A model generated the notes under the pieces. It did not search any database. It saw nothing but the letters and a program-made list of their open reading frames with translations, and was not told the DNA's origin. Source: Neocallimastix lanati (nom. inval.) (Eukaryota > Neocallimastigomycota > Neocallimastigomycetes > Neocallimastigales > Neocallimastigaceae). From it: DNA of 36,000 bases. The position numbers and the translations under genes were made by a program. This document shows, piece by piece, positions 11,612 to 23,240 of this stretch (position 1 is its first letter; each line of letters begins with the position of its first letter). The DNA lies in contig JACVTC010000055.1 of assembly GCA_016946835.1 (NCBI GenBank), forward strand, positions 952,501 through 988,500. The letters are read 5' to 3'.

Positions 11612-13228
11612 ATAATAATAATAATAATTTATTTTCATCATCAATATATTTACTATTTGATTTATTTATGTCATTCACAGTAGTTTAATGAATACGTTAA
11701 TAAATAAAATTTATACATTATTGGAAAAATTTTAAAATAAAGTGAATTAAAAAGTATAAGATAAATGAAATATAAATCATTAGAAAAATTAATTTCAATC
11801 AGTTTTTTCTCTATGTAAATATGAAATAATTTTACTTTATTAATGCAATTGAGAAATTGACAATTGAATTATTTGAATTAGTGATGTTTTTCCATTTATA
11901 TTTATGCATATATTATAAATGAATATGAATATAATATTTACAATCATATTATTATAATTAAACACACAATCAACAGTAATGACAATATTTTTTAAAATTT
12001 TAATTTAATAGAATATAAGTTTTATACAGAATTTATTATATAACAGCTTCAAGATAAAAACTATATTTTCATAATTTTGTATTTTTTTTTTAATTTCTTT
12101 TTCTTTTAATTTTATATATATTAAAAATTTAAAAAATTATTTTATCATAATATAGAATATTTAATATTAATTATTAATAAAAATATTTGTTTAATTTAAT
12201 TGTTTAATAATAGAATGGATAACTTAAATGAAATGAAATTAAATAGACATGGTACTTATGAAGAAATAAAATCAGAAAAGGAAGTTTTAAATATTACTAC
12301 AAAAGAAAAAAAAGTAGTGGCTCACTTTTTCCATAAAGATTTTAGAAGATGTCAAATTTTAGATGGTCATTTAGAGGTAAAAAAAAAAATATTATTATAT
12401 ATATATTTAATATCGCAATTGTTGATATATAAAATCGATAAAATTTTGAAATTTATTAATAAATTATATTATATGATAATAATAATTATTATTATTTATA
12501 TTTATATTCATTTTTTGTTTATATATTTATTTTATTATTCTTTAGCAACTTGCAAAGAAACATTTTAAGACCAAATTTATTAAAGTTGATGTTGAAAATG
12601 CACCATTTTTAGTTACAAGATTAGGTATTAGAGTTTTACCATGTGTTATTTCATTTGTTGATGGTATTACCGTCGATAGGTAATAATAAAAAAAAAAAAA
12701 AAAAAAAAAAAATAATAATATATATATATTATTCAAATTAACTATTTAATAATTTCAAAGTTAGAAAAAAAAAAAAAAAAAAAAAAAAAAATTAGATTAA
12801 TCGTAATTAATTATTAACATTATTGAATATATTTATTTAATTCTATCACTATCTCTATATTTATTTGTTATTATTATAATTATTATTATTTACTTTTATT
12901 AAGGATTATTGGTTTTGAGGAACTTGGAAATACCGATGACTTTTCAACCGAATTTTTAGAAACCCGTTTATCTAAGAGTGGTAAATATAATTTTTATTAT
13001 ATATATATATATAATAGAATATGATCAATTTTTAAAATTCAAAACATATAAATTAATAAAAATCAATTATTTTATATATATATAAACAAAATAATTTTTT
13101 TTTATATAACAAAATTGATAAATATAGATGTTCTTGTTGTATCACAAGAACAAGCATCCAATTCAAGAAAGCCAATCTTTGGTTTTGCCAATAATGATTC
13201 TGATTCTGATTCTGATTATGATTATTAA
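11422..13228 (+). CDS. TXNDC9: TXNDC9/phosducin-like protein (thioredoxin fold), 5 exons
   Basis: Exons 11422-11558, 12214-12376, 12546-12679, 12904-12980 and 13128-13228, with GT-AG introns of 655, 169, 224 and 147 bp, join in phase to 203 aa. An acidic/helical N-terminus (DIFAELEAEDDEFES) leads into HGTYEEI at about 57-63, then a phosducin-type thioredoxin fold: VVAHFFHKDFRRCQILDGHL (80-99), KFIKVDVENAPF (110-121), the cis-proline segment GIRVLPC (127-133) and GFEELGNTDDF (148-158). The C-terminus ends DSDSDSDYDY, as in animal and fungal TXNDC9 proteins. The redox CXXC is absent (only Cys92 at that site), as is normal for the family. Known relatives (human TXNDC9, about 226 aa; yeast Plp1) work with the CCT chaperonin in tubulin and actin folding in the cytosol. 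The N-terminus is slightly short, and an upstream exon cannot be excluded. Confidence 0.92.
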
Positions 13229-13666
13229 ATATCTATGTAAATTAAATATCCATAATTAATCACACACCTATATATATTTTTTTTAAGATGTTAATAAATT
13301 TTGTAAAAAAAAAAAATTATACACATGTCAATATTCCATCTTTTATATATAAAGAAATAAAAGAATATTAAAATATAAATTAAATTAAATAAAAATAAGA
13401 ACAATAACAATAACAATAATAATAATAATAATAATACAAATAAATCAAACAATAATAATAAAAAAAAAAATAAATAAAAATAAAAATAAAAATAAAAATA
13501 AAAATAAATCATAAAAAATTATTATAGTTCAATATACATATGTATTTATATTAAAAATCACATAAAAAATTTTTTTATTTTTTTAATTTTTTTATACTAA
13601 TATAATTATTGTTATAAAGTGTATTTGGTATACTTTATATAGTTTATATATATAATTGTAAAAATG

Positions 13667-13697
<31 letters not shown>

Positions 13698-14239
13698 TTA
13701 GTAATTATGACCATTAAATATATAAAAAAAAAGTATAGCTATTTTTATTTTTATTTTTTTTTTATGGATATTAGCAATAAAAAAATAAGAAATAAAAAAA
13801 TAAATAATTTGTACTTCCTTTAGATTATACAAATGTAGAATAGAATATAATAAATAGAGTAATTAATAGTATATATATATATATTTTTATAAAAAAAAAA
13901 TTGTTTAATTCAATATATTTATTTATTAAATAAAAAGTTTAATATATATGATATTTTTATAACTTTTAATTTTTTTTTTTTTTTTTAATACATGAATAAT
14001 TTTATAACTATTGTTAAGATAAATAGAATATTTATAAATTATTTAAAAACAATCTTTTTATTTGAAAAACTTTATTTAAAAAAAAAAAATATTATTTTAA
14101 TTAATAGAAATTTACTTAATATTTTATTACTTTTTTTATCTTAAAAAATTTTTAATATGTTTATTATACAACTTTTTTTCTTTTATAATTTTCTATATTA
14201 ACTAATAATATTTTGATTTTAACTATTTTTATATTTGAT

Positions 14240-14281
<42 letters not shown>

Positions 14282-15299
14282 TTATATATATATATGATAA
14301 AGTTCAGTTAAGAAATTAATTTTCGTCTCTTAAAGAGAGGTTTTAAGTTTAGTTTTCTTTTTAAGATTTTTTTATTTATTTATTATATGTTTATGAACTA
14401 TTTAGCTCCTAGAGCAATTGAACTATTTTTGTACTATTTATACTTTATCTTAATTATAAATTTTATATTATTACAGTATATGATTTTTACTATGAAATAT
14501 ATAAATTATATTAAGGAGTAAACATCAGGTGTTATAATAATATTCTCTAATAAAATTCCTATTCTTAATAAATGTTATAAAATTACTATTTTTCTATATG
14601 AACTTATAATAAAATTTTTCCTAAACTCTAATTAATATATTTTTCCTATTTACTATTTATCTATTTGTTTTACATTAATTCCTTATATTTTGTATTCGTT
14701 AATTTCATTAAATACGTAATTATTATTTACATTTATATTTTATAATTATTTTATGATATTATCATTTTATATCATATATAATAATATACATTATGTATAA
14801 TTTTTTTTTTTTTTTTTATTAATTATATTTATAATAATAAATAATTAAATATATTATTTATTATTTATCTAAAAAGAGAAATGGAAATTAAGCAAAATAG
14901 TCATAGAAATAAATAACAATTTAATTAGAAAAAAAAAAAATTAATTATTTGTTAAGTAAGAATTTAAAATTATAAATGAAATTAAAAACAATTATTTTAA
15001 AATTATAAACTCTAAATATATATAATTATTTATATATTTATTTATTTAATTATTATTTAATTATATCAATATAAAAAATTTTTTAATTTTAGATTTTTTA
15101 TTAAATATTAGATATAATATCGTATATATTTAAAAATATATATATTTATTTCGATTCTAAGTACATATTTATTTTATATTAATTATAATAACAATAACAA
15201 TACTAGATGAAGACAAATACAACTTCATTGGTAGCTGCCTCTTTTTATTTCTTCAGTATGCACAACTAGTACTATTTTTCTTATTCAATATCTCCATAA
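13229..15299. other. AT-rich intergenic region between TXNDC9-like gene and copia remnant
   Basis: No gene was recognised. It includes (AAT)n and (AAATA)n simple repeats at 13398-13508, a T-tract at 13667-13694, a 39-base A-tract at 14241-14279 preceded by GATC, and a short perfect palindrome CTCTTAAAGAG near 14331. The section 14280-14700 is less repetitive and could include decayed LTR of the neighbouring copia element, but no terminal TG/CA pair could be matched. Confidence 0.5.
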
Positions 15300-15493
15300 A
15301 AGAAAAGCAATTCAAAAATTAAAAAAAGTATTTTCCAATACGATTGCCTTCAATAATAATAATAAATAATAATAATAATCTTTTATCGAAAATATTAGGC
15401 TGATGATAAACTAAGAAAGAGTTTTTTGTTATTTATTAATTTTTAATATTTTTTTTATTAATATTAAAATTAACATTTATTTTTTTTTTTTTG

Positions 15494-15524
<31 letters not shown>

Positions 15525-15966
15525 TAATGCGCTTCTTTTTTATTAGAAGGAAATCCAGATTTTGTTTTAGATTGTATTGATATGTTTTAAAGGTCGATAT
15601 CTTTCTTTCTTTAGAATTAGTATCTTGAGTAATTGAAATACAAGCTTTATTATCAACTATAATTTTTACTTTTATATCTTTATTATACATTTCCTTAAAT
15701 AATTTTTTTTTTTTTTTTTTTTAATCATATACCTTGTTTTAGCACATTTTGTAAGATTAACAAATTCTACTTCTGCAGTAGATAAAGTAACAATTCTTTT
15801 GTAATTGGGAGACTTCCATGCTATTGGACTATTTCCTATTAAAAATATATATATATCCATTAGTCGATTTTCTAGTTTTTTCATCTTTTCGTAGCAAAGT
15901 CTGAATCTTAATATCCAATAAAGTTACTATTTCTATTGTAATTTATATAGAATTATTTTTTATTTT

Positions 15967-16011
<45 letters not shown>

Positions 16012-16500
16012 ATCCTTTTTTAAATATAGTAAAAATTTGTATATATGATTTTATAATAAGCTTCTTTTGGATTTTTATCATTTCTAGAAGCTTGATTTTT
16101 AGCATTAGCTAAATTTGGTCTTGACTTGACTGCAATGTACAATATTGCATCTAATAATAATGATTTATATTCACATATGGGTCCCGAATTTTCTCTTTAA
16201 TAATCTGTAATTTTTCTACATGACGTTTTGATTTGTTTAGTTTTATTCATACATTCATACAGTAACTTTCAATAATTTTATTGATATAATTAAATTGATT
16301 TATTTTATATCCATCTTTTGTTTTTAAATATGTTAATTCCAATAATTTTACTTGCAATAGAATCTTTTTCTCTTTTTTAATTTTTTTTTTTTTTTTTTTT
16401 TTAAGTTTATCTAGTGCTTCGTTGTTAAATTTGTTCGTATAATCACTTTCTATGTCAAGGGTTCTTTTATTATTTGAAATATTAGTATTTTTTTTTAAAA

Positions 16501-16534
<34 letters not shown>

Positions 16535-16918
16535 GTTATTGTTAATATTATTATTTTTATAAATATTATTATCATTATAAATATTATTATTATTAATGCT
16601 ATTATTATTATTATAATTAATGAAAGGATTTTTTAAATGTGAATTAAAGTTATAATTATGTTCTCCCCTCAGTTAATAAATTCTTAAAATTAATAATAAA
16701 GTCAATATATTTATTACAAAAAGAAAGAAGTATTAATAATACCTGGTATATCCTCCATAAAGTAAACATTTCTAGCAGAAATAATGGAGTTGGTAAATAA
16801 ATCTAAAATTTTTTATAACTAAGAGAATCCGACATGTAACCTTAAAAAAAATACCAAGGTTTATATTTATTAATCTTATATTAATTTTATGATTATTATA
16901 AAAATACACTTTACAGCC

Positions 16919-16952
<34 letters not shown>

Positions 16953-17215
16953 AATGTATAATATCAATAGGTCTATTGAAAAAAAAAAGAAAAAATTTTT
17001 TTTCATCTGGAGTTTTATTATCAATACTTTGATGAGGGTTTATATTATACAAATAAGTAGCACAAACTATAGTAGAATTCCAGAATTTAAAAAGGAAGTT
17101 TAATTGAATTAAGAAGAGTAGTATCACAGTAATTTAGAGTTTGGTTCAACCTTTCAGAACATTCTAGTAAATCTATATAATGTAGTTTATATATTAATAT
17201 ATAAATAATTATTTC
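15300..17215 (-). pseudogene. broken Ty1/copia pol (integrase, RT end, RNase H)
   Basis: Fragments in successive minus-strand frames follow copia pol order. Integrase core end: ERLNQTLNYCDT then YLYNINPHQSIDNKTPDE and IDIIHLKVF (17180-16940). Integrase C-terminal part: FGCKVYFYNN and later ISARNVYFMEDIPG (about 16930-16740). Asn-rich linker to about 16410. The end of reverse transcriptase: KDGYKINQFNYINKII (about 16310) and AILYIAVKSRPNLANAKNQ (about 16140-16085). RNase H: GNSPIAWKS, TLSTAEVEFVNL and IIVDNKACI (about 15830-15640). Stops, poly-A/T frameshifts and loss of most of the RT core, including the YVDD catalytic region, make it non-functional. Reading-frame breaks coincide with T-tracts (15703-15722, 15969-16010, 16379-16402, 16921-16946 on plus). 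Confidence 0.88.
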
Positions 17216-17549
17216 TCAATACATTTGAAGCTTATTTCACCCATATTTTTACATAATCAAACATTATTCTTCCAAAACCTAGATATTCTGAAAAAAAAAA
17301 ATAATATGATTTATCAATGAATATGTGTATTTTTATTTTATATTTATTAACTATGATAAATATTAATAATTATTTTCACGACAACTAGATTAACTATTAA
17401 TCATTATATTTAAGGTATACTATTAACATTTGATAATTTAATTGTTACTCATTTTATATTTTTATATAACTTCATATTTTTATTGATAAAATTTATAATA
17501 TTTAATTTATTTCAGTAATATTAACAAATTTTTATATTCCGGATTGCAT
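17216..17549. other. spacer between divergent copia remnants
   Basis: AT-rich DNA with no recognised coding sequence. It sits between the start of the visible integrase fragment on the minus strand and the gag remnant on the plus strand, so it should contain the rearrangement junction if both came from one element. Confidence 0.4.
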
Positions 17550-18345
17550 ACTCATATTTAAGATTTATGTCATTCAATTATTATTATTTACGACAACTCT
17601 CTGGGTTTATGCATTTTTAAATATTATCATGACTATTCTTTGGCTTTACATTATTTATTATTTTATTTACATAAAAGATTAAATATACAAGATATGAACA
17701 GAGATCAGATTAAGTCAGTTCAATCTATTATAACAAATAGCCTTGATGAATCCACTCAAGAATCTTTAGGTGGATATAAAACCGATTTTTCAAATGATAC
17801 TGAGATTAAAAGGTCGCTTCTGCCAATCTGGTCAAGCTCTTTTTTTAAACATCTTAGAACATAAAATTATAAAATTATAAAATTTAAAAATAATAAATAA
17901 CGTGATTATATTCAATATATCAATGAATTAAACAATTTATTTGATCAACATGAAATGGAATACAAAATACTAAACAGAACCACCTCTAGATAAAGAAACA
18001 AAAAAATTTTTGTATTCCTTACTAGGGTTAGATAGTATTAGAATAAATTCCCCTCCTATTTATAATTTTTTAAAAATTTTGATAATTTAATAAACGAATG
18101 ATACCAAAGGCATGACTCGTTTGAGAGAGCCACCATTATGAAATCTACTAATAGAATAAATATTAGCATTAATATTAATAATATCAATAAAAGAGAAAAT
18201 AAAAATTTTAATAAAAACAAAAAAAAAAAAAAAATATAATATATTTCAAAATAATAGAAATTATAATAAATATTATTGTTACATATGTAAAAAAAAAAAA
18301 AAAAATACATAGCCATTTATGATAATACATGTATAAAATAATTGT
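17550..18345 (+). pseudogene. broken copia gag remnant with partial zinc knuckle
   Basis: A plus-strand frame open from about 17583 to 17864 contains NRDQIKSVQSIITNSLDES, a gag-like helical segment. Shifted frames continue with DYIQYINELNNLFDQHEME (from 17904) and DKETKKFLYSLLGLDS (about 17990-18040), which resemble the UBN2-type copia gag pattern of a helical repeat, a PLxxE motif and an LLxxL motif. Further on, an Asn/Lys-rich stretch leads to YYCYICKKK (Cys codons at 18277 and 18286), the first half of a CCHC zinc knuckle. The rest is scrambled by an A-tract, with a further Cys at 18330. The orientation is opposite to the neighbouring pol remnant. At least two frameshifts and several stops are present. 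Confidence 0.6.
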
Positions 18346-18385
18346 TTATAGAAACATAAAAAACCATGGACGTTAAATTTCCCAT

Positions 18386-18444
<59 letters not shown>

Positions 18445-18607
18445 ATAAAATAAAAAAATAAAATAAAATATAATTAATAAAGTAAATAATAAATATTAAT
18501 TATTAAAAACGAAAAAGGTAAAATAAAACAAAACGAAATAAAACAGATGAGCTTAAAAAAAAAAAAAAATAAATAATTTTTGATAATAATAAACAAAGAC
18601 TTAAACA

Positions 18608-18638
<31 letters not shown>

Positions 18639-19084
18639 TTTAAAATATTGTATTCTTTTCATTTTTTTTTTTTTATTTTTTTATTTTTATTTTTATTTTT
18701 TTTTTGTTTATATTCAATATTAAACATTTAACTTTGAAATTAATTTATTATAAAACTAATCTTTACTCCAATTATTTATTATTTTTTAATATTATTGACT
18801 TATTGGTAATGAACAACAAAATAATTTTCTGTATTTAAAAAAAAAAAAAAAAAATTATATAACTAATACTAATAAACAATTAATACTAATAAACAAACAA
18901 ATAAATAAATATTAATAAATAATTTTTATTTATTTAGTTATTTATTAATTTTTTTAAAATATATCTTATTTACTTTATTTTTTTATTTCTTATATATTTT
19001 ATACAATATTAACAATTTTCTATACTTCAAAATAAATATATATTATATATATATTTAATAATATATAATATATTAATATATATA

Positions 19085-19118
<34 letters not shown>

Positions 19119-19133
19119 CTATTTATTATTTGT
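18346..19133. other. intergenic region with 56-base A-tract
   Basis: An uninterrupted A-tract runs from 18387 to 18442, directly after the gag remnant. It is followed by A-rich DNA, an (ATT)n repeat near 18610-18640, a T-rich block 18660-18705 and a T-tract 19088-19118. No gene was recognised. Short open frames here encode only homopolymeric Phe/Asn/Ile runs. Confidence 0.6.
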
Positions 19134-19604
19134 TTAATAATTATTTTGAAGAAGATATTGTTGTGATTGTCTATTATATGAAATTGAATTACGGAAATTA
19201 TTTGTTGGCATATAGTTACCATATTGATTGATATTATTATTAACTGTGTTAGGAGAAGAAGGATTTTGCAAATTCGTTTTTCTTGGAGGTATTAATACAT
19301 TATTATTCGGAACAGGATTAATATTATATTGTAATTGACTACTAAATGAGGTATTAGCACTATCCAATGGTCCAGAGGAGTTTAATTGTGGTGAAAACCT
19401 TTGATTATTATTCAATTGGGGTGAGGCATGAGAATTGTTTCTACTTGTTGTTTGATATTTTTTATAATTTTCCATAGCTTGTTGTCTAAAGTTCTCTTCA
19501 TCAATTTCAATGGAATATTTTACCATAAATATAATGGCTATAATAGAAAAAATTCCAAAAACTATATATCCTGTAGAAGATTTCATTATTTCCATATAAC
19601 TCAT
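19134..19604 (-). CDS. small single-pass membrane protein, N/Q/S-rich tail, unknown function
   Basis: Intact 156-aa single-exon ORF whose composition differs sharply from the surrounding DNA. Residues 1-11 are polar. Residues 12-30 (GYIVFGIFSIIAIIFMVKY) form one strong membrane segment. A charged amphipathic stretch follows, roughly 31-50 (EIDEENFRQQAMENYKKY). The rest is Asn/Gln/Ser/Pro-rich and probably disordered, with a short internal duplication, SPQLNNNQ and SPQLNSSG (61-68 and 71-78). A short N-terminus before the helix suggests a type III or tail-out single-span protein, but the topology is not certain. An in-frame stop lies 18 bases upstream of the ATG, fixing the start. No known domain was recognised. 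No splice sites were needed. Confidence 0.72.
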   Translation of the reverse strand: MSYMEIMKSSTGYIVFGIFSIIAIIFMVKYSIEIDEENFRQQAMENYKKYQTTSRNNSHASPQLNNNQRFSPQLNSSGPLDSANTSFSSQLQYNINPVPNNNVLIPPRKTNLQNPSSPNTVNNNINQYGNYMPTNNFRNSISYNRQSQQYLLQNNY

Positions 19605-20936
19605 TTTGTTTAATTTAATTATTTAATATTAAATAAATATAATTGATTTTTTTTTTTTTTTATATAAATATATATATTTTTTTTGATTTAAATAAATTAA
19701 TATACTATTAAAATAATTTAATTAAAAAAAAAAAAAGGGTATTTATATATGTATATAATATTGAATTGCGTATTTCCAAATTTTCACAACTTTTTTTTTT
19801 TTTTCGTTATTTCTTTTTTGATTAATATTTCAAATGTTAAAATCTAATTATTTTTGATATCTCATTTTTTTTTTCTTTATTAATAAAGAAAAAAAAAAAA
19901 AAGAACAAAGATTTTAGTTATACTTTATTAGTAATACTTTATAAGTTTATTTTTCTTATGTTTTTTTTTTTTTTTTTTTAAAAAAAATTAAAAGTTTTCT
20001 TTTTATATATATGTAACGCTGCTTCTTTTTTACTATTTATTGATTATATATATAGATAATTATATTATTTCATATACTTTTTTAAAGTTTTTAATTCACT
20101 TTCTTACACTTTATTTCACTTTAATATTTAATACTTTCTTTAAAAATGCTAAAGAATAAGACCTTTATTACGATTAATTTCTATTGTTTATTAATTATAA
20201 GAATATAAAATATTATTTATTGAATATAAAATTTGGCTTTGAAAAAAGATTGAAAGATTTATATATTTTTAATTTATTAAACTATTAAATTAAAATCTGT
20301 TTCAAACTGTAATTTGCTTCTATTTTTTTATTTTTTTTTATTTTTTTTTTTATTTTTAAAAAAAAGTCTAAATTACATATAGTTTTTTTTTTTTAATTTT
20401 AAATTATTTTTTTTAATATGAAAAAAAAGAAGTATAAAGATATTTTATTTTTTTTAATATGAAAAAAAAGAAGTATAAAGATATTTTATATATTATATTT
20501 AAGTGGTATGAGTTGAATTATATATTAAAACCTTATTTTTTTTAATGATAAAATCTTTATAAATTAAATACTGTTATTTATATTAATATTCATTACTACT
20601 CTTTTGTTGAAAATTCTTTTAAACATTAGAATCTTGAATTTTAAATAACAAAAAAATTAAATATTTGTAATAACTATTATAATATTTGTTTAAAAATTAT
20701 TATTTTAATTAATTTGTTTGTTTTTATCTTCTTTATTTACTTTATCTAAATGTAAAATAATAAATACAAGATCTTCAATTAAAAATTCAGATTAATTCAT
20801 TAATAATAAAATAAAAAAAAATACAAAAATTATTTTATATATTTTGATTTTTATTATTATTTTTAAAAAAATTTTTATATTTTTTTATCAAAACTATATT
20901 ATTATTATTATTATTATAATTATATAATTTAATAAA
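19605..20936. other. AT-rich intergenic region upstream of the membrane-protein gene
   Basis: No gene was recognised. It holds T- and A-tracts and a tandem duplication at about 20407-20489: two copies of a 41-base unit containing TTTAATATGAAAAAAAAGAA and GTATAAAGATATTTTA, nearly identical. Confidence 0.55.
20407..20489. repeat. 41-bp tandem duplication
   Basis: Two head-to-tail copies of a unit with TTTAATATGAAAAAAAAG then AAGTATAAAGATATTTTA. They differ only by one T in a T-run. Such a recent small duplication points to local replication slippage. Confidence 0.85.
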
Positions 20937-21085
20937 TAAATAATAAACAATAAATAATAAATAATAAATAAAAAAAAAGAGGTACAATAATAATATATAA
21001 ATTTAATATATAATTAAATTATAATCAATATATAATTATATATTATAATATATTATTTTAAATTAAATATTAATATATTATTATA

Positions 21086-21485
21086 TAATGAAATCCTTTT
21101 TTATAGGATTTATATTTAATAAATGATAATTAAAATTTTAATAAAATAATAAATAAATAATAAATAATAAATAATAATAAATATTATATAATATAAATAA
21201 TAAATAATAAATAATAAATAATAAATAATAAATAATAAATAATAAAAAAGAGTATTTATTAATAAATAATAAATAATAAAAAAAATTAAAGGAGTATTTA
21301 TTAATAAATAATAAATAATAAAAATAATTAAAAGAGTATTTATTAATAAATAATAAATAATAAATAATAAATAATAAATAATAAATAATTAAATAATAAA
21401 TAACAAAAAGAATTAAAATAGTATTTATTAATAAATAATAAATAATTCAATAAAATCCTATAAAAAAAATAAAAGTTTTCATTAT
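21086..21485. repeat. A-rich satellite block with inverted flanks
   Basis: AATAAATAAT arrays carry four copies of a unit with AGTATTTATTAATAAAT (near 21251, 21292, 21336 and 21420). The block is flanked by inverted copies of a roughly 30-base sequence: left ATAATGAAAT and TTTTTTATAGGATTTA (21086-21117), right AAAATCCTATAAAAAA and TTTTCATTATT (21451-21485). That gives it the outline of a 400-bp foldback or MITE-like unit filled with satellite. Confidence 0.6.
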
Positions 21486-22077
21486 TTAATATGATTTATA
21501 TAATTTTAATAATTATTTATTATTTAATGTAATTAATATTTAATAGTATTTAAAGTTTGAACATATTGACTTGTTAATTATTATATCTTTTTATTTATTT
21601 ATTTACCGTTACTTAAAATTATACAATAAATATAAACTGTCTGAAATATAGATAGGTAATTTTTTATATTTCATTATTATTATATATACTAATTATTTTA
21701 TATTTCATTATTATATATATACTAATTATTTTATATTTCATTATTATTATATATATACTAATTATTTTATATTTCATTATTATATATATACTAATTATTT
21801 TATTATTAATTTAATTATTTGCTAGTATTTAATATTTAAAAATTTATTATTGAAATAGAGATTGCTTTATTACTATTAATTATTAAATGCAAATAAAATA
21901 AAAAACATAAAAGTTTAACAAGAATTTTTATTTTATTTAAATTTTCATTTTTAATATCATTTAAACTTTTTTCATTTTTTGCTTTATAATTTAAAGTTTT
22001 ACTTTTTTTTAATTATTATAAACTTTAATTAATAATAAAATATTATAAGAAAATTTGTTAATTTTTTTTAAAGATTT
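21486..22077. other. spacer between mirrored satellites, with a minisatellite
   Basis: Non-coding AT DNA separating the A-rich satellite block from the T-rich one. It contains a four-copy minisatellite at 21664-21800, listed separately. Confidence 0.5.
21664..21800. repeat. minisatellite, about 35 bp x 4
   Basis: Four tandem units of the form TATATTTCATTATTA followed by a TA run and ACTAATTATTT. Units differ only by one ATT triplet or TA step. Clearly tandem and non-coding. Confidence 0.9.
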
Positions 22078-22720
22078 ATCATTTATTATTTATTATTTAT
22101 TAATAAATACTCTTTTTATTTTTTTATTATTTATTATTTATTAATAAATACTCTTTTAATTATTTATTATTTATTATTTATTATTTATTAATAAATACTC
22201 TTTTTATTATTTATTATTTATTAATAAATACTCTTTTAATTCTTTTATTATTTATTATTTATTATTTATTAATAAATACTCTTTTAATATTTTTTATTAT
22301 TAATTATTAATTATTATTTATTATTTATTTATTATTTATATTTATTTATTTATTTATTATTAATTATTTATTATTATTTATTATTTATTTATTATTCAAT
22401 TATTTATTATTTATTATTAATTATTATTTATTATCTATTATTTATTATTTATTATTTATTATTCAATTATTTATTTATTTAATTATTTATTATTCAATTA
22501 TTTATTATTTATTATTTATTATTTATTATTTATTATTTATTATTTATTATTATTTATTATTTATTATTTATTTTTTATTCATTTATTATTTATTATTTAT
22601 TATTTATTATTTATTATTCAATTATTTATTCGATTATTTATTATTTATTATTTATTATTTATTATTTTATTATTATTTAATTATTTATTTTTTATTATTT
22701 CTTATTCTGTTATTTATTAT
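22078..22720. repeat. T-rich satellite with five AATAAATACTCTTTT units
   Basis: TTATTATTTATTA arrays. The first 230 bases hold five copies of ATTTATTAATAAATACTCTTTT-type units (about 22095-22290), the reverse complement of the units in the block at 21086-21485. The remainder is TTA satellite with TTCAATTATTTA variants. Open frames are artefacts. Confidence 0.88.
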
Positions 22721-22855
22721 TATTAAATTTTAGAGCTCTTAGATATATATAATTCTTATAATTCATTGTATATGATACATTCTTATACATAATTTGTATA
22801 GTGTGTATATTTTTGTTTTTAATCATTAAAATTTTTACATTTATGAATAAAGCAA
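22721..22855. other. unique spacer inside satellite domain
   Basis: About 130 bases of non-satellite AT sequence beginning near TTTTAGAGCTCTTAG and ending near AATAAAGCAATAAATT. No coding or structural feature was recognised. Confidence 0.4.
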
Positions 22856-23240
22856 TAAATTAATAATAAATAATAATAAAAAGAGTATTTATTAATTTAT
22901 AATAAATAATAAATAATAAATAATAAATAATAAATAATAAATAATAAATAATAAATAATAAATAATAAATAATTGAATAATAAATAATTAAATAAATAAA
23001 TAATTGAATAATAAATAATTAAATAAATAAATAATAAATAATAAATAATAAATAATAAATAATTGAATAATAAATAATAATAAATAATAAATAATAAATA
23101 ATAAATAAATAAATAATTAAATAATTAAATAATTAAATAATAAATAATAATAAATAAATAATTGAATAATAAATAATAGATAATAAATAATAAATAATAA
23201 TAATAAATAGTAAAAATAATAATTGATAATAATAAATAAT
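22856..23240. repeat. A-rich TTA-type satellite array
   Basis: AATAATAAATAAT arrays with AATTGAATAATA variants and one AAAAAGAGTATTTATTAAT unit at about 22878. The orientation is opposite to the preceding block. Confidence 0.88.

Noticed and set aside
12542-12736. 64-aa minus-strand frame
   Set aside because: Antisense shadow of exon 3 of the TXNDC9-like gene plus a poly-Phe run from the intron A-tract.
13291-13512. 73-aa Phe/Leu-rich minus-strand frame
   Set aside because: Generated by AAT and AAATA simple repeats.
14237-16014. GATC next to about 40-base A or T tracts at 14237-14279 and 15969-16014 as an inverted repeat
   Set aside because: GATC is itself palindromic and long A/T tracts are everywhere here. 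No similarity extends beyond the tract.
16660-16680. GAGGGGAG polypurine-tract-like sequence on the minus strand near 16666-16673
   Set aside because: Not followed by a TG-starting LTR and lies inside the pol linker, so probably coincidence.
18056-18662. Two minus-strand frames of 62-86 aa
   Set aside because: Phe, Asn and Ile runs from A-tracts and an ATT repeat. The first is antisense to the gag remnant.
19428-19613. 61-aa plus-strand frame
   Set aside because: Antisense of the small membrane-protein gene.
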